From the NCBI RefSeq assembly GCF_000829825.1, contig NZ_JXSL01000030.1, positions 999,501 through 1,063,500 of the forward strand: 64,000 nucleotides of DNA. Direction: 5' to 3'. Source of the DNA: Paramagnetospirillum magnetotacticum MS-1 (GTDB taxonomy: Bacteria > Pseudomonadota > Alphaproteobacteria > Rhodospirillales > Magnetospirillaceae). A program made the translations under genes and the position numbers. A model generated the notes under the pieces. The model worked only from the letters and a program-made list of their open reading frames with translations. It was not told the DNA's origin and searched no databases. Below are positions 47,752 to 55,788 of the stretch, piece after piece (position 1 is the stretch's first letter; each line of letters begins with the position of its first letter).

Positions 47752-49116
47752 CTACCAGATGAAGAAGAACACCCCCCACATGCCGATCTGGGCGAAAGCG
47801 CCAGCCAGCCCCAGAAGCCAGGCCCCCAGGCGGCGGGCCAGGACGGCACCAGGCAGCGAGCGCCACATCAGCACCGCGCTCCAGACCAGGCCCAGGATCA
47901 GCAGCCCGGCGCGGGCGTCGGGAACCCAGGCCAGAAACACGCCCTCGGCGGTGAGTTGGGTCAGCGTCATGGCCGACAGGCCGATGATCAGCCCCACCGC
48001 CCCGGCGGGCACCAGCCCATAGCCCAGCCGCCACAACAGGCGGGGCTGGCCCAGGAGACGTGCGGCGGCGGCCAGTCCGGCCAGCCCGATTCCACCGAAC
48101 AGCAGCGACGCGCCGCCCATATAGGCCAGGATGCAAAAGCCATCGAGCAAGGTGAACACTTCGCCGGTCTCGTCGGAATTGGTCAGCAGCCACCAGGGCA
48201 GGGTCTCGGTCATGGGAAAGGTGATGCCAGCCTCCACCAGCATGGCCGCCAGCCCCTGCTTGAGCGCGATGAACACCGGCGAGGCCGACCACTGGAAGGC
48301 TCCGCTGGCCACCCCCATCACCCCGAACAGCAGCAAGACGATGTCCCAGGGCGAGACTTCGCGGGCGGGCAGGGCGGCGATCTCGGCGCCGGGCAGGCGC
48401 GGCGCCAGCTCCACCGCGCCTCGGTGGCCGGAACAGCGGCCGCACATATGGCACGAGCCGCCGCCGGTCATGGCGCGCACATCCACCAAGGTGGCGCAGT
48501 TGACCGCATGGGCGCGCGGCGCCGTCTTCCAGGTCTCGGCATCGACCCGGAAATGGACGGGCGCCAGACGCGACAGCAGCGAGAATACGCCGCTGGCCGG
48601 GCAGAGATAGCGGCACCACACCCGCTTGCCCCGGCCATAGACCAAACCGATGCCCAGCGCCATCACGGTGGAGGCGCCAAGGATCAGCAAGGCCGCCTTG
48701 GGGTATTCATAGACGGTGATCATCTGGCCGTAGATTGTGGTGCAGACGAAGGCCACGAAGGGCCAGCCCTTCCAGCGCAGCCAGGCGGGAATGGCGCGGC
48801 CCAGGCCGTGGCGGCTGACCCATTCGGTCATGGTGCCTTCGGGACAGAACAGCCCGCACCAGGCCCGGCCCATTACCACCATGCTGACCATGACGAAGGG
48901 CCACCACACCCCCCAGAAAGCGAATTGGGCAAACAGCACCAGATCGTCCCAGATATGTTTGGAATCATCGGGGACCGGCAGAAAGGCCGGGGCGGTGACC
49001 AGGAAAAGATAGATGACCACCATCAGCCACTGTGCCGCCTGGATCGGCCGGGAATGGCGCGCCAGCCAGTGACCGGCGGAGGCGAGCGGATGAAAGCGCA
49101 AAAGCATGGCGGTCAT
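47752..49116 (-). CDS. Polyferredoxin membrane protein of an iron-uptake locus (FtrD/NapH-NosR-like)
   Basis: A 454-residue integral membrane protein with about ten hydrophobic segments. It has two CxxxCP ferredoxin-type motifs, CGLFCPEG and CRYLCPAS, and a third cysteine cluster CHMCGRC, so it may bind iron-sulfur clusters and pass electrons across the membrane. Homologues accompany P19, cupredoxin and FTR1 in Ftr-type iron uptake, where they are thought to handle electrons for iron redox steps. I start at the ATG 49114-49116, with GAGG six bases upstream; the ATG at 49161 lies in an RF-3 palindrome. It is downstream of the porin gene. Confidence 0.82.
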   Translation of the reverse strand: MTAMLLRFHPLASAGHWLARHSRPIQAAQWLMVVIYLFLVTAPAFLPVPDDSKHIWDDLVLFAQFAFWGVWWPFVMVSMVVMGRAWCGLFCPEGTMTEWVSRHGLGRAIPAWLRWKGWPFVAFVCTTIYGQMITVYEYPKAALLILGASTVMALGIGLVYGRGKRVWCRYLCPASGVFSLLSRLAPVHFRVDAETWKTAPRAHAVNCATLVDVRAMTGGGSCHMCGRCSGHRGAVELAPRLPGAEIAALPAREVSPWDIVLLLFGVMGVASGAFQWSASPVFIALKQGLAAMLVEAGITFPMTETLPWWLLTNSDETGEVFTLLDGFCILAYMGGASLLFGGIGLAGLAAAARLLGQPRLLWRLGYGLVPAGAVGLIIGLSAMTLTQLTAEGVFLAWVPDARAGLLILGLVWSAVLMWRSLPGAVLARRLGAWLLGLAGAFAQIGMWGVFFFIW

Positions 49117-49139
49117 GGCAAACCTCAAGGGACGCAACC

Positions 49140-49161
49140 ATGCCCCACGAGGGCGGGGCAT
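49140..49161. repeat. RF-3 palindrome between porin and polyferredoxin genes
   Basis: On the minus strand ATGCCCC-GCCCTCGT-GGGGCAT. It shares the core TGCCCCGCC-N-TCG-N-GGGGC with the two palindromes in corC (4836-4900). Here it is in the 85-base gap before the polyferredoxin gene. Confidence 0.6.
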
Positions 49162-49201
49162 GGCTGTTATTAATATTGCAACGCAGAGTTATTCGCATCC
49201 A

Positions 49202-50668
49202 TCAATATGTCAATTGCCCCCTCAGCCCCAAGGCATAGGCCACCTCGCCCGACGGATTTCCACCGGGATGGCGGATAAGTTGGAAATCGGGTGTGAGGTC
49301 GAAGCGGGGCATGACGCGATAGCGGTAGTATAGCTCGGCACTTTGCTCGAAGGCGGTCGCCTTGTAGCCCAGGTCGGGGGTGCCGTCATTGTCGTTGTCG
49401 AGTCTCGCCGATTTGTCGCGGTACGTCTTGGACACATGGTTGGCCACCAGACCGAGACCCAGTCCGTCGGCCCCACGTCCCCAGTACGAGCCGTTGACCT
49501 CGCCGCCCGCGCTGACACTCTGGTCAAAGCGGGTCTTGCCCTTCAACTGATAGCCGTAGCGGCCGAACAGGGTGACGTAATCATCCACCTTCTGGTCCAG
49601 GGACAGTCCGACACCGGCATGTCTGCCCCGCTTGTTGTCGAAGTCCGTCGCCCGGTCGTTGGTCCAGCCATAGACGCGGTACGTGCCTTCCAGTCCGTCG
49701 AAGAAGCGTTCGGTGGTCTCGGCCTGAACGATGCGGAAGGGGAATTCGTTGGAACCCTGAAACGACGCCCCGGTACCGGTTTCGAAGACGGCGGCCTGCA
49801 CCTTCCACTTGTCGGCATCGCTGACATAGGCAAGACGCAAACCGGGCGAGAAGCCGAAGGGGTCGACTCCCACATCACCGCCCGCGTCCAGCAGCGCGTT
49901 ATGGACCAGGGTGGAGTTCATGAAATAGATGGTCTCGTCATTGGCCACGGCGTTCTTGTCGAAGAAGCCGAAGGGATCCATCTTGCCCGCGGTGATCTCC
50001 ATGTGATGCTTGGCCGTCTTCATGTCGCCGCCGAACGGCACGTCCAACTGGTACCAGGCTTCCACCAGACCGATGGCGGCGTCGGTATTGTCGGCGCCGG
50101 AACGCTGGAAGGCCGTCCCGTTGACCGAGGCCAAGGAGTTGCTGACATTGCTTAAGCCCCGGCCCTGGCCCATGCGCAGATGGGTGAAGATGGTGCCCCG
50201 GTTGTCGCCGACGGTGCCCGCGGGGATGGTCAGGGTGACGTCGCCGCGCCAGTTGAGCTGGCCGTCCTTTTCCTGCGACTGGCCGATCAGGTTCTGGCCG
50301 ACCACGGTCATGCCCGCGCCCACCTTGATACCGCCCAGCACGTCGATGGTCTTGGAGCCCTTCTTGTAGGACAAGATATCGTTCTCGGCCGCCTTCAGGC
50401 GGGCGGCGATCTGAGGCTCGGTCTCGCTGATCGTGTCCTGGTCCATGGCCTTTTCCATGGCGGCGTTATGGTTTTCCAGCTTCTCGATGCGCTGCTCGAT
50501 GGGGGCCTGGGCCGTCTTGGCGCGCTCGAGCTCTTCCACCCGGCTGGCCAGGCGGCGGATCTCGGCGAGAAGTTCGGCGGTGCCGGGCTCCTTGGGGGCG
50601 GCGGCGAGGACGGGGCTGGCGGCCAGCAAGCCGATGGCCGCCACCGAGATCACGGAACGGGCGCGCAT
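49202..50668 (-). CDS. Outer-membrane porin of an iron-regulated locus
   Basis: A 488-residue protein with a signal peptide (about 1-22), an N-terminal coiled coil (about 30-90) and a long beta-strand-rich region ending in aromatic QLTY, as for outer-membrane barrels. GLGLVANHVSKTYRD and AELYYRYRVMPRFDLTPDFQLIRHPGG resemble the OprB/carbohydrate-selective porin group, whose members end in a similar block. It lies between P19 and the polyferredoxin gene and overlaps P19 by one base, so it may admit a metal or metal chelate. Substrate is not known. Confidence 0.8.
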   Translation of the reverse strand: MRARSVISVAAIGLLAASPVLAAAPKEPGTAELLAEIRRLASRVEELERAKTAQAPIEQRIEKLENHNAAMEKAMDQDTISETEPQIAARLKAAENDILSYKKGSKTIDVLGGIKVGAGMTVVGQNLIGQSQEKDGQLNWRGDVTLTIPAGTVGDNRGTIFTHLRMGQGRGLSNVSNSLASVNGTAFQRSGADNTDAAIGLVEAWYQLDVPFGGDMKTAKHHMEITAGKMDPFGFFDKNAVANDETIYFMNSTLVHNALLDAGGDVGVDPFGFSPGLRLAYVSDADKWKVQAAVFETGTGASFQGSNEFPFRIVQAETTERFFDGLEGTYRVYGWTNDRATDFDNKRGRHAGVGLSLDQKVDDYVTLFGRYGYQLKGKTRFDQSVSAGGEVNGSYWGRGADGLGLGLVANHVSKTYRDKSARLDNDNDGTPDLGYKATAFEQSAELYYRYRVMPRFDLTPDFQLIRHPGGNPSGEVAYALGLRGQLTY

Positions 50669-51231
50669 CAGTAGCCGCCCTTCTTGCCCACTCCGGCGAA
50701 GACGAATTCGTAATTCAGCTTGAAGGCGGGGAACCAGGGACGCACGCCCGTGGCGCGGTCGGTGTGGCGGCCGTAATGCTTGCCCGACGCGTTCTCGGGG
50801 GCATTGGGCGGATAGATGGTGTAGGTGACCTTGTACTTGCCGGGTCCCTTCATCTTGACGTTGTCGCCGTAATGGGGGCCGTCATTGGCGACCATGGGCA
50901 TCATCTCGCCCTTGATCACTTCGCCGGTATCGACCTTGACCAGTTCGTAGCCGACCAGCAGATAGGGAATCCACGATCCTTCGGGATAGCCGTTGGGATT
51001 GCCCTGCAACGCCTTGATATCGGCTTCAATATGGATGTCCGACTGCTCGGGCTGGGCCATCATGCCGTCCGGCTCCATGCGCACCGCCTGAAGATAGACG
51101 GCGCCGATTTCCATGCCGTAACGGCTTTCCGGGGCGCCGATGGGATATTCCACCGCCAGGGCGGGGCCGCAGGCGGCGGAGAATCCGGCCAGGAGGCCGA
51201 GGGTGGGAAGTAGGGTCTGGCGATTGATCAT
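50668..51231 (-). CDS. P19-family periplasmic iron/copper-binding protein
   Basis: A 187-residue exported protein (signal peptide about 1-26) of the P19/Tpd family. Such proteins bind copper and iron in the periplasm and work with an FTR1 permease in uptake. GAPESRYGMEIGAVYLQAVRM, HIEADIKALQGNPNGYPEGSWIPYL and DGPHYGDNVKM carry the conserved Met/His ligands, and HYGRHTD near the end is a further histidine site. It heads a porin-polyferredoxin operon and diverges from a cupredoxin gene. A Fur-box-like site lies just upstream. No FTR1 gene is in the window. Confidence 0.88.
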   Translation of the reverse strand: MINRQTLLPTLGLLAGFSAACGPALAVEYPIGAPESRYGMEIGAVYLQAVRMEPDGMMAQPEQSDIHIEADIKALQGNPNGYPEGSWIPYLLVGYELVKVDTGEVIKGEMMPMVANDGPHYGDNVKMKGPGKYKVTYTIYPPNAPENASGKHYGRHTDRATGVRPWFPAFKLNYEFVFAGVGKKGGY

Positions 51232-51255
51232 GGGGGCCTCTGAGGGGAGAATGGA

Positions 51256-51280
51256 TGCAAATGCAAGTGACTCGCAATAG
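51256..51280. promoter_or_regulatory. Fur-box-like operator upstream of P19
   Basis: TGCAAGT (51262-51268), G, ACTCGCA (51270-51276) forms a 7-1-7 inverted repeat with one mismatch, within the typical TGCAAATGCAAGTGACTCGC form of Fur sites. It lies about 30 bases before the P19 ATG. Confidence 0.6.
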
Positions 51281-51450
51281 CAGTCCTAGCCATTTCGCAC
51301 GCTCCTGTCAACAGCCACAATTTAATCACGGGTTCTCGCCCCCTGCCCCAGCCCGGTCTAAAAATCTGTAAAACAAGAATGAAAACAGTTAGTTATGGGA
51401 TGTAACCATTATTCCCACAATCCCGGTCTGGACAAAGGGCTAGATCTTGC

Positions 51451-51477
51451 GTATGAGAATGATAAACGTTCTCATAC
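51451..51477. promoter_or_regulatory. Fur-box-like operator upstream of the cupredoxin gene
   Basis: GTATGAGAA (51451-51459) and TTCTCATAC (51469-51477) are perfect inverted arms around TGATAAACG, close to the classic Fur box. It ends 13 bases before the cupredoxin ATG, so bound protein would cover the ribosome site region or the transcription start. Confidence 0.7.
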
Positions 51478-51490
51478 TGAAAGGATCACC

Positions 51491-51829
51491 ATGTCCGCCC
51501 TTCTCCGTCTGAGCCTTGCCGCCATCTTCCTTGCCCTGTGCAGTCCGCCCGCCAAGGCCGCCGAGGAGGTATTGGTCAAGTTGACCATCAAGGATCATCG
51601 CTTCACCCCCGATCGGCTGGAGATCCCGGCCAGGACCAAGGTGATCCTTCTGGTCAGGAACGAGGATGCCGAGGCCGAGGAATTCGAATGCGTGCCGCTG
51701 CGCCGCGAGAAGATCGTCTTTCCCGGCACCGAGATCAGAGTGGTCCTGGGCAAGGTCGAACCCGGCGAATACCCCTTTGTCGGCGAATACCACGAGGCCA
51801 CGGCCAAGGGTGTGATCATCGCCCGGTAA
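51491..51829 (+). CDS. Periplasmic cupredoxin-like protein of the iron-uptake locus
   Basis: A 112-residue exported protein with a signal peptide (about 1-21, cut after AKA) and a small cupredoxin fold: VKLTIKDHRFTPDRLEIPART, VRNEDAEAEEFECVPL and YPFVGEYHEATAKG. Similar proteins accompany P19 and FTR1 (FtrB-like, or the EfeO cupredoxin part) and are thought to oxidise ferrous iron. The usual C-terminal copper ligands are only partly recognisable. AAGGA lies before the ATG at 51491. It diverges from P19 with a Fur-like box on each side. Confidence 0.82.
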   Translation: MSALLRLSLAAIFLALCSPPAKAAEEVLVKLTIKDHRFTPDRLEIPARTKVILLVRNEDAEAEEFECVPLRREKIVFPGTEIRVVLGKVEPGEYPFVGEYHEATAKGVIIAR

Positions 51830-51928
51830 ACACCTTAATACGGATGAGCCATGGCATTTCGAGCGGCTGAGGGTGCTAAATAACCGCAGCTAGAATGTGG
51901 TCTTTCGACCCGTATCATGGAGGCGGCC

Positions 51929-52009
51929 ATGAACAGTCTGTCCACGAATCTTTTGATCGCGGCCCTGCCCGGCAGCAGCTACTGGCTTCTCGGCCTTCTG
52001 CTTTTGTAG
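51929..52009 (+). CDS. 26-residue hydrophobic micropeptide (candidate)
   Basis: A short frame starting MNSLSTNLLIAALPGSSYWL and ending in LLLL, preceded by GGAGG at a good distance. It would span the membrane once. A perfect 12-bp hairpin follows at 52021-52050. It lies 100 bases after the cupredoxin stop on the same strand, so it could belong to that iron-regulated transcript. I know no family, and a chance frame is possible. Confidence 0.4.
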   Translation: MNSLSTNLLIAALPGSSYWLLGLLLL

Positions 52010-52020
52010 TCATCACCGTT

Positions 52021-52050
52021 CCGCCGTGCCAGAATCGTCTGGCACGGCGG
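52021..52050 (+). terminator. Hairpin after the micropeptide frame
   Basis: CCGCCGTGCCAG (52021-52032), a six-base loop and CTGGCACGGCGG (52039-52050) make a perfect 12-bp stem. The GGAGG ribosome site of the next gene begins at its last base, so it may end transcription or hold back translation of the GNAT gene. Confidence 0.6.
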
Positions 52051-52060
52051 GAGGAATGGC

Positions 52061-52594
52061 ATGCGTGACGAGGTTGGCATTATCGCGGGATGGCAGCCAG
52101 GCGCCATCGGCGACATCGTGGCCATGCATTCACGATATTTCGCCCTTCACTGGAATTTCGGACCCTATTTCGAGGCCAAGCTGGCCTCGGAACTGGCGGG
52201 TTTCGTGCGCGACCGCCATCGCTTCGAAAGCCAGTTGTGGTGCGCCGTGGATTCCCGTGACCGCATGGTGGGCTCGGCGGCCATCGACGGCGCCAAGGGA
52301 CTCCAGGCCGGGGCGCATCTGCGCTGGTTCATGGTCGATCCCAACCGCCAGGGCATGGGGGCGGGCTCGCGCCTGCTGGACGGTGCCCTGGCGTTTTGCC
52401 GCGAAAAGGGGTTCGCCTCGGTCCATCTGTGGACCTTCGCCGGGCTGCATGCGGCCCGGCGGCTCTACGAGGCCAGGGGCTTCGTGCTGACCCAGGAAAT
52501 GACCGGCGAGACCTGGGGCAAGCCGGTGACCGAGCAATGCTTTCAGCTGCAGCTTGCCGGATCCCCTTGCGTCGGCGAAGGCTTGCCTCAATAG
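52061..52594 (+). CDS. GNAT-family N-acetyltransferase
   Basis: A 177-residue acetyltransferase with the acetyl-CoA loop FMVDPNRQGMGAGSRLLDGAL (about 89-109), then VHLWTFAGLHAARRLYEARGF and a short tail. The N-terminal HSRYFALHWNFGPYFEAKLASELAGF is seen in small-molecule or MarR-linked acetyltransferases. The substrate is unknown. GGAGG lies before the ATG. It is eight bases before the murJ ATG, so both may be co-transcribed. Confidence 0.88.
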   Translation: MRDEVGIIAGWQPGAIGDIVAMHSRYFALHWNFGPYFEAKLASELAGFVRDRHRFESQLWCAVDSRDRMVGSAAIDGAKGLQAGAHLRWFMVDPNRQGMGAGSRLLDGALAFCREKGFASVHLWTFAGLHAARRLYEARGFVLTQEMTGETWGKPVTEQCFQLQLAGSPCVGEGLPQ

Positions 52595-52601
52595 TGCCGC
52601 C

Positions 52602-54149
52602 ATGAGTTTGTTTCGTTCCATCGCCACGGTCGGCGGCTTCACCATGGCTTCGCGCGTCACCGGCCTGATGCGCGAGATGATGATCGCCCATTTCCTGGGC
52701 GCGGGCGCCGTGGCCGACGCCTTCTTCGTGGCCTTCCGCTTTCCCAATCTGTTCCGCTCGCTGTTCGCCGAAGGCGCCTTCAATGCCGCCTTCGTGCCGC
52801 TGTTTACCGGCAAGATGACCGCCGAGGGGACCGAGGCGGCGCGGCGCTTCGCCGAGCAGGCCTTCGCCGTGCTGGGTCTGGCGCTCGCCCTGTTCGTGGC
52901 GGTGATGGAACTGGCCATGCCTTGGGCCATCTACGGCCTGGCGCCGGGCTTCGAGTCGGTGCCGGGCAAGATGGCCCTGGCCACCGAATTCTCGCGCATC
53001 TGCTTTCCCTATCTGCTGTTCATCTCCCTGGTCAGCCTGCAGGCCGGGGTGCTGAATTCGATGGGGCGTTTCGCGGCGGCCGCCGCCACGCCGGTCCTGC
53101 TCAACCTCACATCCATGGCCGGGCTATGGTTCCTGGTGCCCTATACCGAGACCGCCGGTCACGCCATGGCCTGGGGCACCTTCGCCGCCGGGGTGGTGCA
53201 GTTCACCTGGCTGGCCCGTTCGGCGCGGCGCGCCGGAATGGGGCTGGGTCTGGTGGCCCCCAAGCTTACGCCCGAGGTCAGGCTGCTGTTCAAGCGCATC
53301 GTGCCGGGCGCGGTGGGCGCCGGGGTCTATCAGGTCAATCTGGTGATCAACACCATGATCGCCTCGACCGTGGCCGACGGCGCGGTCAGCTATCTCAATT
53401 ACGCCGACCGGGTGAACCAATTGCCGCTGGGTGTGGTGGGCATCGCCATCGGCACCGCCTTGCTGCCCACGCTTTCCCGACAGTTGAAGGCGGGCGAGGC
53501 CGATGCGGCGCGCACCAGCCAGAACCGCGCCATGGAGCTTGGTCTGGCGCTGACCCTGCCCGCCGCCGTCGCCCTGATGGTTATCGCCGCTCCGGTGATC
53601 CGGGTGCTGTTCGAGCGCGGTTCCTTCGGGCCTAACGAGACGGCGGCCACGGCGTCCGCCCTGGTGGCCTTCGCCATCGGCCTGCCCGCCTATGTGCTGG
53701 TCAAGGTTCTGGTCCCCGGCTTTTTTGCTCGCGAGGATACTGGCACGCCGGTCAAGGTGGCGGGCGTGGCAATGGTGCTGAACGTGGTCCTCAATCTGTC
53801 CCTGGCCAAGCCGTTGGGCCATGTGGGCATGGCGCTGGCCACCGCCATCGCCGCCTGGGCCAATGTGGCCATCTTAGCCGTGCTGCTGGCTCGGCGCGGC
53901 TATTTCACGATGGATGAGCGCCTGAAATCCAAGGCGCCCCGCATCCTTGCCGCCTGCGCCGTCATGGGTGGCGTGCTGTGGGGGGGCAAGCTGGCTCTGT
54001 GGCCCCTGGCCCAGGGGCAGTTGATGGCGGTGGGGATTCTGGCCGGACTGGTGGTCCTGGGAGCCATAGCCTTCCTGGCGGCGGCCCAGATGCTGGGCGC
54101 GCTCAGCCTGGGCGAGATCCGGGGCATGGTGCGGCGCAAGCGGGGGTGA
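52602..54149 (+). CDS. murJ: Lipid II flippase MurJ
   Basis: MurJ flips lipid II for peptidoglycan synthesis. The 515-residue protein has about 14 membrane segments and the family start TMASRVTGLMREMMIAHFLG, then FFVAFRFPNLFRSLFAEGAFNAAFVPLF. YLNYADRVNQLPLGVVGIAIGTALLPTLSRQ and the VKVLVPGFFAREDTGTPVKV core follow. I start at ATG 52602; the open frame begins a little earlier, inside the GNAT gene. An RF-2 repeat follows the stop. Confidence 0.96.
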   Translation: MSLFRSIATVGGFTMASRVTGLMREMMIAHFLGAGAVADAFFVAFRFPNLFRSLFAEGAFNAAFVPLFTGKMTAEGTEAARRFAEQAFAVLGLALALFVAVMELAMPWAIYGLAPGFESVPGKMALATEFSRICFPYLLFISLVSLQAGVLNSMGRFAAAAATPVLLNLTSMAGLWFLVPYTETAGHAMAWGTFAAGVVQFTWLARSARRAGMGLGLVAPKLTPEVRLLFKRIVPGAVGAGVYQVNLVINTMIASTVADGAVSYLNYADRVNQLPLGVVGIAIGTALLPTLSRQLKAGEADAARTSQNRAMELGLALTLPAAVALMVIAAPVIRVLFERGSFGPNETAATASALVAFAIGLPAYVLVKVLVPGFFAREDTGTPVKVAGVAMVLNVVLNLSLAKPLGHVGMALATAIAAWANVAILAVLLARRGYFTMDERLKSKAPRILAACAVMGGVLWGGKLALWPLAQGQLMAVGILAGLVVLGAIAFLAAAQMLGALSLGEIRGMVRRKRG

Positions 54150-54151
54150 AC

Positions 54152-54245
54152 GGGGCTATCGCCCCGGCCCTTCATTATTTCCATCTATAAAATCAAAGGG
54201 GGTTCGGGGTCCGCCCCGAGCGGGCGCGGGCGGTAGCCCGCCATG
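54152..54245. repeat. RF-2 composite repeat between convergent murJ and yegD-like genes
   Basis: Hairpins GGGGC-TATC-GCCCC (54152-54165), TCGGGGT-CC-GCCCCGA (54204-54219) and GCGGGC-GGTA-GCCCGC (54226-54241) flank the core TTCCATCTATAAAATCAAAG (from 54179). The core is shared with 12590-12609. Confidence 0.75.
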
Positions 54246-54253
54246 CGGCTCAT

Positions 54254-55534
54254 TCACCCCATCTCACGGGCGCGTTGGGCAAGGCCGGTGGCGACCGAGA
54301 TGAACTCGCCGCCAGCACTCAGGCGATCCTCGCCGAAGCGGTTGGCGAAAATGGCGCGCACCGCTGGCACCAGGGACGAGCCGCCGGTGAGGAAGACCCG
54401 GTCCACCTGGGCCAGTGCGGTGCCGGTGCCGTCCAGCAAGCCATCGACGCAAGATTCGATGGCGCTCAGCTCCTTGCCGATCCAGCTTTCGAACTCGGCG
54501 CGGGTGACGCGGCGTTCCACCACGACGGGGTCGTGGTCGAAGCGCAGCACGGTTTCGTCCGCAGAGGACAGGTCGCGCTTGGCCTGTTCCACCGCGCGAT
54601 AGAGGTGGTAGCCGAGATTGTGCTCGATCAGCGCCAGCAGCTGCTCCACCTGATCGGGGTGCTCCACCTGGCGCAGCAGATCGCGCAGCAGGCGCATGGT
54701 CGAGGGCGTGTTGAGGAAGGCGACGTGGTGCCAGCGTTCCAGCTTGGCATAGACCCAGGCGGGCATGGGCAGGACCTTGCCGTCGCTGACATAGGTGGTG
54801 TACTTGCCAAAATGCCCGGACAGGCCGTGCTCGACAATGCGGCGGTCGAAGGCGTCGCCCGCGATGCCCACACCGGCGGTGCCGATGATGGCGTCTTCGG
54901 GCCGGGCCAGTCCGGCGCGTCCCGGCCCCAGGCGGATCAGGCAGAAATCACTGGTGCCGCCGCCGAAATCGGCCACCAGCACGGTCTGGTCGCGGGTGAG
55001 CGTGCTTTCATAATAATAGGCGGCGGCGATGGGTTCGTATTCGAACACCACATCGGTGATTCCGGCCTTGGCGAAGGCCTCGACCAGACGCCCGGTGGCA
55101 TAGGCATCCTCTTCCTCGCCGCCCTCGGCGACGAAGCGCACCGGGCGGCCCGCCACCACCCGCTCGACCTTGGCGCCCGCCGCCTCTGCGGTGCGGCGCA
55201 ATTGGGCGATGATGAGGGCCACCAGTTCTTCCAGGGAGTAGGGCGCCCCATAGATGGCGGTGCTGGTAAACGAGCGGCTGGTCAGATAGGACTTGAAGGA
55301 TTGCAGGAAGCGGCAGTCCCCGTCACCGTGCAGATAGGCCTCGATGGCCTCGTGACCGGCCAGGGGCAGGATGCGCCGCTGGGCGTCGCGCCGGGCGTTC
55401 TCGAAGGCCAGGACCGAGCGCAGCGTCGAAGCTGCGCCGGTGGCGGCGGCGAAGTTCAGCACCTCCACGCTTCCATCGGCGCCAGCCAGGGCGACGGCGC
55501 TGTTGGTGGTGCCGAAATCCATTCCGACGAACAT
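54254..55534 (-). CDS. YegD-type Hsp70-like protein
   Basis: A 426-residue protein with only the Hsp70 actin-like ATPase domain and no substrate-binding domain. VGMDFGTTNSAVAL is the phosphate-1 loop, VLVADFGGGTSDFCLI is phosphate-2 and DRVFLTGGSSLVPAVRAIF is the adenosine motif. YegD relatives in E. coli are atypical chaperones of unknown clients. It stands alone, convergent with murJ and divergent from the aldehyde dehydrogenase gene across a 254-base gap in which I recognise no site. Confidence 0.9.
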   Translation of the reverse strand: MFVGMDFGTTNSAVALAGADGSVEVLNFAAATGAASTLRSVLAFENARRDAQRRILPLAGHEAIEAYLHGDGDCRFLQSFKSYLTSRSFTSTAIYGAPYSLEELVALIIAQLRRTAEAAGAKVERVVAGRPVRFVAEGGEEEDAYATGRLVEAFAKAGITDVVFEYEPIAAAYYYESTLTRDQTVLVADFGGGTSDFCLIRLGPGRAGLARPEDAIIGTAGVGIAGDAFDRRIVEHGLSGHFGKYTTYVSDGKVLPMPAWVYAKLERWHHVAFLNTPSTMRLLRDLLRQVEHPDQVEQLLALIEHNLGYHLYRAVEQAKRDLSSADETVLRFDHDPVVVERRVTRAEFESWIGKELSAIESCVDGLLDGTGTALAQVDRVFLTGGSSLVPAVRAIFANRFGEDRLSAGGEFISVATGLAQRAREMG

Positions 55535-55788
55535 GGGGAGGTCCTGTGTGCCATGGGCCCGAGGGGGCGCAAGTCATAAGGTTGGCGGCGCGAAAATTCC
55601 AGCCTAATCCGCATGACGAGCCGTGCCGCGGCGGGTGGCAGGACGCCAGATGAAGCAGGAATACCTGTGAAGCAACGGCGGCCGGACACGGAAAATTTCC
55701 GAGAAGGGCTTGCCCATGATGGGCGGAGACGGCATGAAGGAGCGGCATCTGCCGATCAACAATCCCGACTCGAAAAGGGCCTGCCGCC

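Noticed and set aside
46462-49173. A 903-codon plus-strand open frame opposite pgi and the polyferredoxin gene
   Set aside because: Antisense shadow; both minus-strand genes have full family motifs.
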